64,000 bases of DNA from Zongyangia hominis (GCF_014385095.1 NZ_JACRTC010000008.1:30499-94498), one strand, 5' to 3'. Positions 19,501 through 26,669 are shown, counted from the first letter of the stretch. Numbers and translations are program-made. The notes: a model not told the origin generated them from the letters alone.

Positions 19501-20879
19501 CCCGCTTCGCTGACGCTGGCAACCGGGGTGGACTCGACGACGGCGCTACCGGTCGCCCCATCCTCCACCACATGGAAAACGGAAATTTCCTCCGGAGCAT
19601 CGACCTGGATGTCGGAAACGCTGACGGAGACGCTTTCGCCGTACTGGGAGGGCTGATATTTGACGCCGTCCACCAGGATGGCGATGTCCAGCGCATAGAG
19701 CACGGTGTTGCCGCTGTCCGCGCCGAGCTGTGCGTCCAGGATATCCTGTGCTGTCTGAACGGGAACAACCTCCGCAGAGGCTACGGCGTTTTCGGGCAGG
19801 GTGCCCGCGATGAAAACCGCCAGTTTGGCGCCGTCGGGCATGGTGGCGGTGGCGCTGATCTTCTGGTTCTCCAAGCGGCGCACCTGTTTCTCCCATGCCG
19901 CCGTAAAGCGGGATGCATTTTGACCCAGGAAGGTGTGCGCCCCGCAGACCGTGCCGTCTTCCAGCTCCCAGCCGAGGAAGCGGGACTGCACATGGGATTC
20001 ATCGGGCCGGGAAAGCCCGGTGGACGCGAAATCCGGCAGGAAAACGCCACGCTCCGTAACGGGTACGGAAATGGCTTTTTCCACGCCGTATCCATCGGTG
20101 AAGACGGCGTCCGTATATCCCGTGATTTTTCCATAGCCGGCATTTTCCGCCGCCATGCGAAAGCTCTTGTTTTGTTCTGTACAGTCGAAAACGCCTACCT
20201 GTCCGGGGAAGAAAACGCCTTCTCCGATTTCCTGCTGGGTGACGGTTTCGATGGTGCGCTGGGGCTGGGAGACGCTTTGCTCCGGCTGGGAGACGCTTTG
20301 CTCCAGCTGGGAGGCGCTCTCCGCTAAGGAATTGCCGTCCCCGTCTTCGGTGGTGGCGGGGGGCTCGGATGGGATGTCCATGGGAGTCTCCGCCGCGACG
20401 TCGGAAGCGGCTTGCGTTTCGACGACGATTTCCGCTTGGGTAAACCGATTGCTCAGATGGCGCAGCTTGGGAGCGCGCTCCAAAGAGCTGCCGGAAAAGG
20501 CGAAATCGCCGAGGGAAACCACAGTGGAGGGAAGGGTGAGCGCCCCTGTGAGGTTTTCGCACTCGTAGAAAAGACAAGCGCCGATGGAGGTGATTCCCGC
20601 ATCAATTTCAACGGAAAGGATATCAGCCCGCTGCCCATAGAACGGCGCACGCATACCGTCCACGGCGGCATAGTCATAGGTGCTTCCTGTGCCCGACAGG
20701 CGCAGCAAGCCGTTATCATACAAAGTGGCCGTGACATCTTCTCCCACTTGGTATTTGGCGGTGCTGGACGAGGCGTAGGAAACAAGAAATTCCGCACCGA
20801 GGCTGGACAGTGTCAGCGCCAGCACTAAAACGAGCGCCAACAGCCTGTTCATTCCTTTGTTTTTTTGCATTGCGTGCAT
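13587..20879 (-). CDS. giant secreted adhesin-like repeat protein
   Basis: 2430 aa. The ATG at 20879 is chosen because GGAGGT lies 6 nt upstream. A Sec signal peptide covers residues 1 to about 33 (LLALVLVLALTLSSLGAEFL). Residues about 55-130 resemble a BspA-like leucine-rich module (TSIGACLFYECENLTGALTL). A Ser/Glu/Gln-rich linker follows, then an Ig-like segment near 600-650. Residues about 650-1037 and 1038-1450 are two copies of one module rich in AIGGGS and ITGG(R/T)VTA turns, probably a beta-helix; a third degenerate copy lies near 1575-1720. The C-terminal third has MBG/Ig-like beta domains. No LPXTG anchor is visible, so attachment must be by other means. It ends the sipW/tasA-like cluster 4 nt after the preceding gene. 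A role as fibre tip or matrix adhesin is inferred. Confidence 0.85.
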   Translation of the reverse strand: MHAMQKNKGMNRLLALVLVLALTLSSLGAEFLVSYASSSTAKYQVGEDVTATLYDNGLLRLSGTGSTYDYAAVDGMRAPFYGQRADILSVEIDAGITSIGACLFYECENLTGALTLPSTVVSLGDFAFSGSSLERAPKLRHLSNRFTQAEIVVETQAASDVAAETPMDIPSEPPATTEDGDGNSLAESASQLEQSVSQPEQSVSQPQRTIETVTQQEIGEGVFFPGQVGVFDCTEQNKSFRMAAENAGYGKITGYTDAVFTDGYGVEKAISVPVTERGVFLPDFASTGLSRPDESHVQSRFLGWELEDGTVCGAHTFLGQNASRFTAAWEKQVRRLENQKISATATMPDGAKLAVFIAGTLPENAVASAEVVPVQTAQDILDAQLGADSGNTVLYALDIAILVDGVKYQPSQYGESVSVSVSDIQVDAPEEISVFHVVEDGATGSAVVESTPVASVSEAGVEFTADSFSVYMITAAGGRNVSFAQSPGYEIEYSVDGINFVKLKEEAVDCSSYTTIWFRATANPGFTLGAASAVNATLASETDQYKLSSIKSGCTVTIPVTGVSITSNNADGKAAIGAALTAQTAGLSGSQTYQWMRCDAADGSYTNIAGAVSASYTIAPEDEGKYLCVEVVDNGTEYTSAPVGPAGNLIVFDLAQGPVILGASYSGKNTAGGAVTGTHADSNLYIIRQSDSGTATANTVSFEGSELHFDVTLDGVNISSPSSLLIPAYLGNVKHVTLRLRGENQIHSLTYYTFDEDLLPVYDSNKHAPSTLKITSAQGDGEMDGMLTINTNTNRYTCIGGTGNQSSATGLIIAGGTITANQQNFSDAAIGGGSNGYADIAITGGRVTATINGTAAAIGGGSGSQVGGGATVKISGGIVTAINNGNGVPIGGGGIDESGSGSISMGGVDVAITGGTVTAIGPRGISGGEDTAVGTFSATSFSMTGGSCNGLVAGETASGSLKRTVITLTKNGAPLADAAVDALTLSGGSYGTSDLYTDRAGKLYLWLPDAVSVTSILIAGETYAGNVASGTEGDFSFGGPELVFDLSKGNVTIGPEGYAGYSASWTSGGPDVTGVHSSQNRYIIRQTDYAATPCANQVILSGNDLVCDLTLDGVNTTVLGSVYIPASVGNVKHVTLRLSGENHLGSLTYYTCNEDGYPTYNPSKHAASTLKITSALGDGETDGTLMINTEADRYACIGAEGTPSGMTGLTIAGGTIIANHISAGSDCAIGAGSNGYGEITITGGHITATNNGNAATIGGGGGSVSYGGGAKVIITGGTIHASNQGNGVAIGGGTTDAVKGNTANIEISGGYVTATSAAGNAIGGGNSAQAAGGDAQVVVSGGTISCGNIGGGLGATGYRDAAVTITGGSLDCSTSAVPTNGADPVYLTRVTLYNTDTVTPNLAVSSITAQNAAYYGTRDMKTDSAGRLYLWLPADAELTAADGGGTAYTGSVAAKAIGILKYNCSRNYYSVRFPYSDQLTFYSDKECSEAFSGLLTVQSGSSLEFWVQAKKYDASQYYSVAAYKSGTGHDMEAITLQSDSNASTGLYHYIFTVNSDSELWFVTNKAGERPVTTMDLSSGNAIIELGSDQGTYPGGFKVTVGGYVVDNFVGDFLLTSSGLPTSYTLTVKSGSPKVQIDQLVASTAGTVIDVEGGTLSLTTSSFNDSITSTGSSPIVVHAGGTLNLNASNSGESLRIISSAPGCPAIGGAGAVNIDRTGGILMLTPGSGAKQIIAGSFTYTTSALSGEALPYSLALAEGTLAGYSSNYSGTTQLYAPDTAHTCAAGTTFISCGVRYVLSAGMPTPSSSVLNGALDISLDGSITDCTVSRGGTALVKDTDYTLQDHTLTITAGAAHGNLLVTTTNGQIAYTQGDYSAAYTGEPHVFHTIAVTVPATGATIQYSTDNGATFSPDAPTLTDVGVQTVTWKITAAGYPDVTGSNTFAVTKGVNRWIIALTCPSIQQGQSPNPSAVSKWGNDAVQYTYCDTKDGTYGKTQPTAPGTYYVRATVAATDNYDELISEPVRFCIESTAIYTKQGRVLEKLSGLSGATISPTLSSVPANGAFTILYNFSYIPDIANHPLTMAFSRSLPKGTKLTVLDVCDSHHNVPRYFYSIVGAGGLNSIASTSFLQMGAGTAGSYENDQSSVAQVVQYQLCVELPPDAADTSPLTITLQQGGADIPNSTVNISFASPASSDGDVIINGAAAGVETLTVPVTVSATGTGNKVLAFSLFDNNDTAKALANGVNIKLGDASPLLIRGNFAVFQLGTGDLSHQNYTLTMTGVAAGSYKIQADICIVADSEVNYPMQGSRGSDTTASALVVSAPPSYTFTVTQTGGERLVKAGDPLTFSLGYYAGGSTPAFGAQLYAKTGTGTSDYASTATPWKTDPTFSVSGSACTAVVTIPAGVTSGQTYRIVFTMTAGGESIRVPYNIIVE

Positions 20880-20883
20880 GTTG

Positions 20884-21669
20884 TTACCTCCTTGGGGGAT
20901 GATCGGCATCACATCTGGTTGGAATTGTTATGCTGTCAGTAAACGGAATTTCTCCGGTGGTCTCGCCCGAACTTGTGCTTTCAAAAAAGAGGAGGGAGTA
21001 GGTGGCATTGGCGGCAAGATTTAAGGTGTGGCTGTCGCCGCCAGTCCAAGCGCTCATCAAGTCATTCGTATTGTCCGGCAAAAAACCGGCGTGGTTGACG
21101 GTCAGATTGGCGACAGGGTACGCGCCTGTCTTGATGGTCAAAATACCGTAGCCCTCTTTGACCTCGTATTTATAAAAATTGGCGGTCCCGGCCTCTTTGA
21201 GGTGAAAGGTAGCGGTCAGCGGTTTATTATAGGGTGTGGTCGTTACGCTGACGGTGACGGAGGTCCCGGCCCCGCCGGTGGGATTGATTGTCAATACGGC
21301 GGTCCCGTTTTCCGCGGTGAGCGTGCCGTTTGCCGAGCTGGCGCTGCCCCCGCTGGCCGTGACGGAATAGCCGATATCCACGGCGGAGGCGTTCCCGTGT
21401 TCGTGATTATATAGTTCCACGGTAAAGCCGTTGGTCCAATCATAAATGTCATAGGCCGCCTTTTCCGATGCGGGCGCGAGATAGTTGCTGTCAAAATAAA
21501 ACCCCGCGGCGACCGCCATCGCATTTTGTTTGCTTTCCAAAACATAGCGGGAAAGGGTGAAGGTGCCCGCACCCAGCGCGGCCACCAGCACGACAATCAG
21601 CAGGATATCCACGGCAGAGACGCGCTTGCCTTTTTTTCGTTTCCTGAAGAAAAATTTGATATTCGACAC
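20884..21669 (-). CDS. TasA/CalY-like fibre subunit, 261 aa
   Basis: A basic n-region (FFFRKRKKGKRVS), hydrophobic segment about 19-40 (DILLIVVLVAALGAGTFTL) and SRYVLESKQNAMAVAAGFYF give the SipW-dependent signal peptide layout. The mature part is beta-rich, with a Gly/Ser/Thr-rich stretch (VTASGGSASSANGTLT). The start is GTG at 21669 with a weak, distant GGAAGGA. The stop lies 4 nt before the start of the giant protein, within its ribosome-binding region, so the two are expressed together. I take it as a structural or linker subunit exported by the neighbouring SipW. Sequence similarity to TasA proper is limited beyond the signal region. Confidence 0.75.
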   Translation of the reverse strand: MSNIKFFFRKRKKGKRVSAVDILLIVVLVAALGAGTFTLSRYVLESKQNAMAVAAGFYFDSNYLAPASEKAAYDIYDWTNGFTVELYNHEHGNASAVDIGYSVTASGGSASSANGTLTAENGTAVLTINPTGGAGTSVTVSVTTTPYNKPLTATFHLKEAGTANFYKYEVKEGYGILTIKTGAYPVANLTVNHAGFLPDNTNDLMSAWTGGDSHTLNLAANATYSLLFFESTSSGETTGEIPFTDSITIPTRCDADHPPRR

Positions 21670-21698
21670 GATGGGTCACCGTCCTTCCGATTGAATTT

Positions 21699-22208
21699 TT
21701 ATCCAGCAGGCGTGGCCTGCTCCGCCCGGACCGTCACGGTAATGAGGTCGATTTCATCCGCAAGCGCCGCCGCGTTGTTTTCTTGCGGCCATGTCACCGT
21801 CAGGGTATAGGAATGGGTGGTCGCCGCCGTATGGGGGAGTAAGCCGCCAGACCAGGTGGAACTGCCGGCGTCCTTCAACAAGGCATAGCCGTCGCCGGCG
21901 GCTCCGGCGCCGGAAAGGTCAAAATGCAGCGGCAGGTTTCCGCTGGTCGTCACGGTGACGGTATAGTCTTGCGTTACATCGCTGACATTAGTGCCGGTAA
22001 AGTTGACGACATCAAAAGAAAAAGTTTTGCTTCCTCCCGGCTTTAATTCCCCCGAGGAAAAATTGAGGGAGGTCGCTTTCATATCCACAGTGGAGATACT
22101 CGCCGTGCCGGTTCCGGACACGGAGGTCATATAGCGGGAGAGCGTCACGGTGGAGGCGAGCGCTACAATCAAAACCAGAAACAAAAGCCAACGGATTTTC
22201 ACCTTCAT
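21699..22208 (-). CDS. TasA-like secreted subunit, 169 aa
   Basis: The signal peptide KVKIRWLLFLVLIVALASTV is followed by TLSRYMTSVSGTGTASISTV, the typical context of SipW-processed TasA/CalY proteins. The rest is a single beta-sandwich-type domain with the family's C-terminal pattern (TLTVTWPQENNAAALADEID, then LITVTVRAEQ). ATG 22208 overlaps the sipW stop as ATGA, with GGGAGG upstream. Small TasA-like proteins polymerise into biofilm fibres in Bacillus; that role is inferred here. Confidence 0.82.
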   Translation of the reverse strand: MKVKIRWLLFLVLIVALASTVTLSRYMTSVSGTGTASISTVDMKATSLNFSSGELKPGGSKTFSFDVVNFTGTNVSDVTQDYTVTVTTSGNLPLHFDLSGAGAAGDGYALLKDAGSSTWSGGLLPHTAATTHSYTLTVTWPQENNAAALADEIDLITVTVRAEQATPAG

Positions 22209-22720
22209 CGTTTTTCCTCCCTTTTGTTTTTTTTCAGTTTCGCGGTTATTTGGGGGCCTTCGATCAGCGCAAAGCCGGTCAGGATGAGGATCAACAATCC
22301 AAGCGGGGTGCGCAGGAAGGAGATAACGCCGCCCACCCACGGAATGATGGCTACCATGGCGCCTTCAATCTGCTTGGGGTCCAGGATATCCTGATCCTTG
22401 GCATTGTTGGCGTCCCCCTGGGTGATGAAGCCGCCCTCGGCGGTACCAACGATGCGGTGGGTGACAAAAGAGCCGCCCTGCCGGAAGATGACCACGTCTT
22501 GCATCTCATATTGTTCCCGCTTTTTAAAGACCACCATGTCTCCCACCGAGAAGGTCGGCTCCATACTACCGGAAACGACGATGGCCTGGGAATATCCGAA
22601 AAGCTTGGGTAGGTCCTGCCGCAAAAGAAAGCGCGCGGCCAGCAGCCAAAGGTTTACCAGTAAGACGAGGCACAGCAGGACAATGACAAGGCCCCGTAGA
22701 ATTTTAAGAAACTTCTTCAT
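22205..22720 (-). CDS. sipW: SipW-type signal peptidase I (first copy)
   Basis: 171 aa. A membrane signal peptidase of the archaeal/ER-like type that uses a Ser-His pair: Ser52 in VVSGSMEPT and His88 in FVTHRIVG. A DAN-type motif follows (GDANNAKD). Membrane segments lie at about 9-31 and 130-155, and the tail is basic. ATG 22720 overlaps the stop of the 702-aa protein gene as ATGA, and its own stop overlaps the next TasA-like gene the same way. This strict coupling makes it the dedicated processing enzyme for the two TasA-like subunits downstream and perhaps the solenoid protein upstream. Confidence 0.9.
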   Translation of the reverse strand: MKKFLKILRGLVIVLLCLVLLVNLWLLAARFLLRQDLPKLFGYSQAIVVSGSMEPTFSVGDMVVFKKREQYEMQDVVIFRQGGSFVTHRIVGTAEGGFITQGDANNAKDQDILDPKQIEGAMVAIIPWVGGVISFLRTPLGLLILILTGFALIEGPQITAKLKKNKREEKR

Positions 22721-24825
22721 ACCTTCTGCTCCGCATGGATGGTGATGGTGATATGGTGGCTGCGGTCGGAATGGGAGCCGATGGCAGTATCCAGCGCGTC
22801 GTTGCCGCTTTGATAAGGCCAACGCCACTCCAGCGTATAACCGATGCTGCCGTCGGCGGGAAGCTCCACGGCTATAGCTTCGAGTTGTGCCGGTGTGAGC
22901 CATGTCGTCGCGTTCCCCGCCACATAGACTCCGCCGTCGGTCAGTTTTAACCGGTATACAAAGGGAATCTGCCCCGCGCTGTGGGCCGTCTCCGCGATGG
23001 TCATGTCGAACACAACGCCAAAGGCATTGGGATTTTTAATATTAAACTGATAGCTCCCGCTGACGCCCGGGTAGATTTTACCCTTGACGGCGCTGTCGTT
23101 CGCGGCAAAAAGATTGATGGTGGTCAGCTGGGTCCATGCGGTATGGTCCGCATCCGAGACAACCGGCGCGTTTCCACTGGGGAAGGGCTCGTCCGAGGAC
23201 GTTGTGATGTCCGGCGTCGAAGTGGTGGTAGTGGAAGTAGTCCCCGACGTGGAGGTGGTGCCGGACGTGGAAGTGGTGCCCGACGTGGAGGTGGTACCAG
23301 GCGTCGGCTTGGAATCGGGGGACGGTCTTGTGCCCGTGGTTGGCGTAGTGACGGAGGTCGGGGTGGTGGCTGGCGCCGGCCTGGAACCTGTCGTCGGGGT
23401 GGTGCCCGTGACGGGCGGCGTGACGGGGTCCGGTACAGTATTCGTACCGCCGCTAATGGGACGCGCGGTGTCGCCGCCGATCAAATAACCTCCGTCTTCC
23501 ACCGGCGGCCGTACGGCTGTGCCGTCGGACGTGGTAATCTCGCCGCCGTCAATCGTTGTGCCGTCGGGCAAGGTGACGATGCCGTCTTTTACCGTCGTGC
23601 CATCGGGAAGGGTGACCGTTCCGTTGGCGCCGGGGCGAAGGGGAGTGCCGTCTGGAGTTTTGACGGTGCCGTCGGCGGTGATGGTGGTGCCGTCGGGCAG
23701 CGTTGTGAGGCCATCGGCGTCCACGACGGCGCCGTCGGGCGTGATGACCATATTGTTCTCATTGTCGATCACCATGCCGTCGGGCAGGCTGATGGTGTTG
23801 TCGGGGTGGATGACGGTGTGGTCCGGCAGGGTAATCTCGCTTTTATCAAGGTCGACGACTGTGCCGTCTGTAAAGGTGAGGGTCGAATTGTCCGCCGCGA
23901 TTACGGCGCCGTCCGGTAGGGTCACGGTATTGTCCGCCCCAACGGAGGTGCCGTCGGGCAGGATGATGGTGCCGTCTTTGGAAATGGTGATGCCGTCGGG
24001 CGGGGCGGTCTCTTTGCTGGGGGAGACGATTGTGCCGTTTTGGGTCGTGACGGTGCCGTCCGGGGACACAAAGGTGCCGTCAGGCAAGACCGCGCTGCCG
24101 TCCATGGAGACAAAGGTGCCGTCGGACAAAATGACGCCGTTATCCGGGACGACGATGGCGCCGCCGGGAAGCACCGTCGCTCCGAAGGGGGTCAGGATTG
24201 CGCCGTCGGCGCTATTGGCGGCGCCTTTGGGCGTAGTCACATGACCGTTTCCCGTCACGGTGGTGATCTTGTCGGGATTGATATGAATTTTTCCATTATG
24301 CTGGTTGATTTCAACCTCGACCTCTAAAAGCGCGATCTGCGTGGACAAGGTCAGGCTGTACCCTTCGCCGTCCGCATCCAGGAGTTTGGCACTATTTGTC
24401 TTGCCGTACGCCACCGTCAGTTTAACCGAGGCCACGACATTGCCGTCGGCGTCCACGGCGGAGATGGTGTGTTCGGCGGGCTGAACATTGTGAAAGAAAA
24501 ACGCGCCCTTGCTGTCAGTCACGACCTCCCGCGGCTCGCTTTGCAAGCGGATGGTTCCGTTTTCATACGGCGTCCCATCGGTGTAAACCGCGCGGCCGGA
24601 AAAGGACACCGGCAGGGCCGCGGCGGGATTGCCGTTGGGATTGAGCACAATGGTGTCCACATGCTGGCCCTCGTCCGGATCGACGGCCCGCTGCCTAAGA
24701 ATATAGCCTACGATACAGGTAGTGGTGACGAGTACGAGACAAAGCACCAAAAGCAGGGGGAGAAGCCACCTGCGATTCTTCTTTTTTTCAGTTGTCTGGG
24801 GAGCCGGTACGGTGTTTTGGCTCAT
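22717..24825 (-). CDS. membrane-anchored heptad-repeat solenoid protein with TasA-like C-terminus
   Basis: 702 aa. A basic start (EKKKNRR) and hydrophobic segment (about 19-40) anchor it or act as a signal. Residues about 55-115 look like a carboxypeptidase-regulatory-like fold (SGRAVYTDGTPYENGTIRLQ). From about 190 to 460 the chain is an array of seven-residue units of the form TVTLPDG or TTITADG, some thirty copies, likely a beta-solenoid. A Pro/Thr linker follows with GTTSTS repeats (about 480-560). Residues about 575-702 resemble a TasA-like domain (YTLEWRWPYQSGNDALDTAI). GGAGG precedes ATG 24825. It is followed by sipW with an ATGA overlap. It may tether the fibre to the cell; this is inference. 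Confidence 0.82.
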   Translation of the reverse strand: MSQNTVPAPQTTEKKKNRRWLLPLLLVLCLVLVTTTCIVGYILRQRAVDPDEGQHVDTIVLNPNGNPAAALPVSFSGRAVYTDGTPYENGTIRLQSEPREVVTDSKGAFFFHNVQPAEHTISAVDADGNVVASVKLTVAYGKTNSAKLLDADGEGYSLTLSTQIALLEVEVEINQHNGKIHINPDKITTVTGNGHVTTPKGAANSADGAILTPFGATVLPGGAIVVPDNGVILSDGTFVSMDGSAVLPDGTFVSPDGTVTTQNGTIVSPSKETAPPDGITISKDGTIILPDGTSVGADNTVTLPDGAVIAADNSTLTFTDGTVVDLDKSEITLPDHTVIHPDNTISLPDGMVIDNENNMVITPDGAVVDADGLTTLPDGTTITADGTVKTPDGTPLRPGANGTVTLPDGTTVKDGIVTLPDGTTIDGGEITTSDGTAVRPPVEDGGYLIGGDTARPISGGTNTVPDPVTPPVTGTTPTTGSRPAPATTPTSVTTPTTGTRPSPDSKPTPGTTSTSGTTSTSGTTSTSGTTSTTTTSTPDITTSSDEPFPSGNAPVVSDADHTAWTQLTTINLFAANDSAVKGKIYPGVSGSYQFNIKNPNAFGVVFDMTIAETAHSAGQIPFVYRLKLTDGGVYVAGNATTWLTPAQLEAIAVELPADGSIGYTLEWRWPYQSGNDALDTAIGSHSDRSHHITITIHAEQKV

Positions 24826-24867
24826 AATCTGCCTCCTCGCCTGATGGTGGTGGATCTCCTTCAGCAT

Positions 24868-24947
24868 TCGGCAAAAGACACGCCGCCGTGTCCTTTGCCG
24901 AGGGCTGAAAGCCCCCGGGAATCCCCGCCCGGCACAGTCGGGCGGGG
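24868..24947 (-). terminator. three stacked hairpins between the TasA-like and solenoid genes
   Basis: TCGGCAAA...TTTGCCGA (24868-24901), GGGCT-GAAA-GCCC (24902-24914) and CCCCGCCCG/CGGGCGGGG (24923-24947). On the minus strand they follow the 189-aa TasA-like gene and precede the solenoid gene. No long T run follows, so partial termination or mRNA stabilisation of the abundant first subunit is more likely than full termination. Confidence 0.5.
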
Positions 24948-24959
24948 AGAAAGCCGCGG

Positions 24960-25529
24960 TTATGCAAGCTGTTGCTCCGCGGTAAGGGTAATCGTAAAGG
25001 TTAAATCGGCTGCCGCCTTACCGGCGGTCGTGTCGTTGGCGTTATTGGTTTCTCCGCCTTCCCAGCGCCAATAAATGGACTTGGACACGGGCGTTCCCAC
25101 GCTGGCGAGCGCAACGGTCTGATCGGCTACATCAGTCCAGGCCGTTGTAAACGACGCATCGGAATAGAACTTGATATTGCCGGCAGTTTCAGTGAAATTG
25201 TCGGTGTTCAGAGCGATGGAGTACTGATACGCTACCTCTGAACCGGTTCCGTCGATCTCAATGTCAATTTTGCCCTTGTCGCCGGGGGCAATGGTACCGT
25301 CATTGACCAGGGCGTTGGTTTCTTTGGTGTCTTTGAGATTGAAGGTGTAATCGGTTGTCTGCGCGGTACCGCCTTGATTGAGCGCAATGGCCCATTTGGC
25401 AACATTGGCTGTACCCGTTCCGGTGATCTCCGTGGTGTATCTGGCCAAAGTCCCGCTGAGCAGGCAGGTCGTCACCAGGCACAGAGCAAACGCCAGTAAA
25501 CCAAGACGTCCCAGTATGCTTTTCTTCAT
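24960..25529 (-). CDS. TasA-like major fibre subunit candidate, 189 aa
   Basis: The best match in the cluster to SipW-dependent TasA/camelysin proteins. The signal peptide (KKSILGRLGLLAFALCLVTT) leads to LLSGTLARYTTEITGTGTAN, then VAKW, the family's cleavage context. The mature domain shows the pattern QYSIALNTDNF ... IYWRWEGGETNNANDTTAGK ... LTFTITLTAEQ. The ATG at 25529 has GGGGGAT upstream. It sits between the second sipW and the solenoid gene. The gene ends before a run of hairpins, as expected for a subunit made in excess. Fibre formation is inferred from the family. Confidence 0.85.
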   Translation of the reverse strand: MKKSILGRLGLLAFALCLVTTCLLSGTLARYTTEITGTGTANVAKWAIALNQGGTAQTTDYTFNLKDTKETNALVNDGTIAPGDKGKIDIEIDGTGSEVAYQYSIALNTDNFTETAGNIKFYSDASFTTAWTDVADQTVALASVGTPVSKSIYWRWEGGETNNANDTTAGKAAADLTFTITLTAEQQLA

Positions 25530-25558
25530 AATTGGTATCCCCCTGTTTTGATCATTTT

Positions 25559-25592
25559 GAGAACCGTGCGTCGTCCGCGGAGCACGGTTCTC
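25559..25592 (-). promoter_or_regulatory. hairpin in the leader of the TasA-like gene
   Basis: GAGAACCGTG (25559-25568) and CACGGTTCTC (25583-25592), perfect 10-bp arms 30 nt before the start codon. Further GC-rich inverted segments occur up to about 25680 on the minus strand (GCCGGG/CCCGGC with an inner CCGG pair), so the 190-nt gap after sipW is a structured leader. No known riboswitch motif was recognised. Confidence 0.5.
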
Positions 25593-25718
25593 AGGCTTCT
25601 CCACGGTACGCATGCTTTTTGCCGGGTCTCCGGCCGAAGGATCCACCGGTTTCCCGGCTCTATGTAAGCGCTGCCCCGGCGTTCTGTGCCCGCCGGTTAC
25701 ACGCAAATACATACTGAC

Positions 25719-26351
25719 TCATCGCTTGACGGAAAGATCCGTCTCCTCCGCCTGGCTCTCACGGAGCTTGGCAAGTTCCACTTCCAGTTGGGCCGTTCTG
25801 GCTTTTTCCCTTTTGCTCTCCTGGGTTCTGCGGAAAATATCCCAAGCCAAATAGAGCAGGATGGGCAGAACAATAAAGAGAATCATGCCGGTGGTGGACT
25901 GCATGAACATAGCAAAGCCTCCGAGCCCCGCGATATGTCCGATATATACGCCCTCCACCTGTTGGGGGCTGACCGCCAGCCGGTCGGAGGTGTTGTTGGC
26001 GTCTCCCTTGGTGATATAACGGGTTTGCCCGTCCTGGGTTACCACCTCTTCGATGCGGTGGGTGATGGCGGCGCCGTCAGAGAGGTAACAGATGATATCG
26101 CCGGCTTTGAGCGCCGCCGTATCCGTCTGTTTGACAAAGATGAGGGAGTTTGTATCAAACTCCGGCGCCATAGAGCCGGATAGAACGATGACCGGCTTGA
26201 TGCCGAATATGCCGGGAATGTGTGCGGGCTGGGTGTAGGTTTTTACAATCATGACGGTATTGATCAAGATCACCGGGACGAATAGCACGCAAAGAATGAT
26301 GCTGATGATCATACTCGCCCGTCCCGTGGTTTTGTCCTTTTTCTTGTCCAT
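25719..26351 (-). CDS. sipW: SipW-type signal peptidase I (second copy)
   Basis: 210 aa. Ser60 (IVLSGSMAP) and His98 (AAITHRIEE) form the catalytic pair, followed by KGDANNTSD. Membrane segments lie at about 14-37 and 152-172, and a charged coiled-coil tail (ARTAQLEVELAKLRESQAEE) is longer than in the other copy. ATG 26351 has GGAGG 8 nt upstream. It is the first gene of the fibre cluster and lies next to the 189-aa TasA-like gene. The two peptidases are quite different in sequence and may serve different subunits. Confidence 0.9.
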   Translation of the reverse strand: MDKKKDKTTGRASMIISIILCVLFVPVILINTVMIVKTYTQPAHIPGIFGIKPVIVLSGSMAPEFDTNSLIFVKQTDTAALKAGDIICYLSDGAAITHRIEEVVTQDGQTRYITKGDANNTSDRLAVSPQQVEGVYIGHIAGLGGFAMFMQSTTGMILFIVLPILLYLAWDIFRRTQESKREKARTAQLEVELAKLRESQAEETDLSVKR

Positions 26352-26434
26352 GTTTCCATCCTCCGTTTGTGTTTGCCGCCCCTTCCACGGGGAAAACCGG
26401 CGAAACCATCATTAAAGCGCTCAAAATGTAAAAT

Positions 26435-26462
26435 GGGTAGGCCCTCATGTTGAGGTCTACCC
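26435..26462 (-). promoter_or_regulatory. near-perfect hairpin in the sipW leader
   Basis: GGGTAGGCCCTCA (26435-26447) against TGAGGTCTACCC (26451-26462), with one bulge and a 3-nt loop, about 85 nt before the sipW start. On the minus strand ATTTTAC follows. It could be an anti-terminator, a processing site or a weak terminator. Confidence 0.45.
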
Positions 26463-26533
26463 GTAAGATGTATATGCAGATGTAAATCACGGGCGCCGCT
26501 ATACTAAACGACCCCGTTGTAAGAAATAAAAAG

Positions 26534-26559
26534 GACACTTTCTGTTCGCGGAAAGTGTC
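26534..26559 (-). promoter_or_regulatory. terminator-like hairpin in the sipW leader, candidate attenuator
   Basis: GACACTTTC (26534-26542) pairs with GAAAGTGTC (26551-26559). On the minus strand CCTTTTTATTTC follows directly, so it looks like an intrinsic terminator. It lies between the promoter at 26670-26698 and the sipW gene, where a constitutive terminator would silence the cluster. Conditional read-through is therefore suggested. Confidence 0.5.
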
Positions 26560-26669
26560 ACGCTTCAACCTGCTTGAAAGGGGCGGTTTTTTATTTTAAA
26601 CGGATGTCAACCTCCGAAAAACCTGTACTTTTTGTTACAATATAACAATTTTATTCTTACTTACTCCAT

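Noticed and set aside
23220..23300. Short repeats of about 18 bp on the plus strand
   Set aside because: They encode the GTTSTS linker of the solenoid protein on the minus strand; ordinary low-complexity coding sequence.
25593..25680. Possible c-di-GMP riboswitch before the TasA-like gene
   Set aside because: GC-rich hairpins are present, but the conserved core and tetraloop/receptor elements of the known c-di-GMP motifs were not found by eye.
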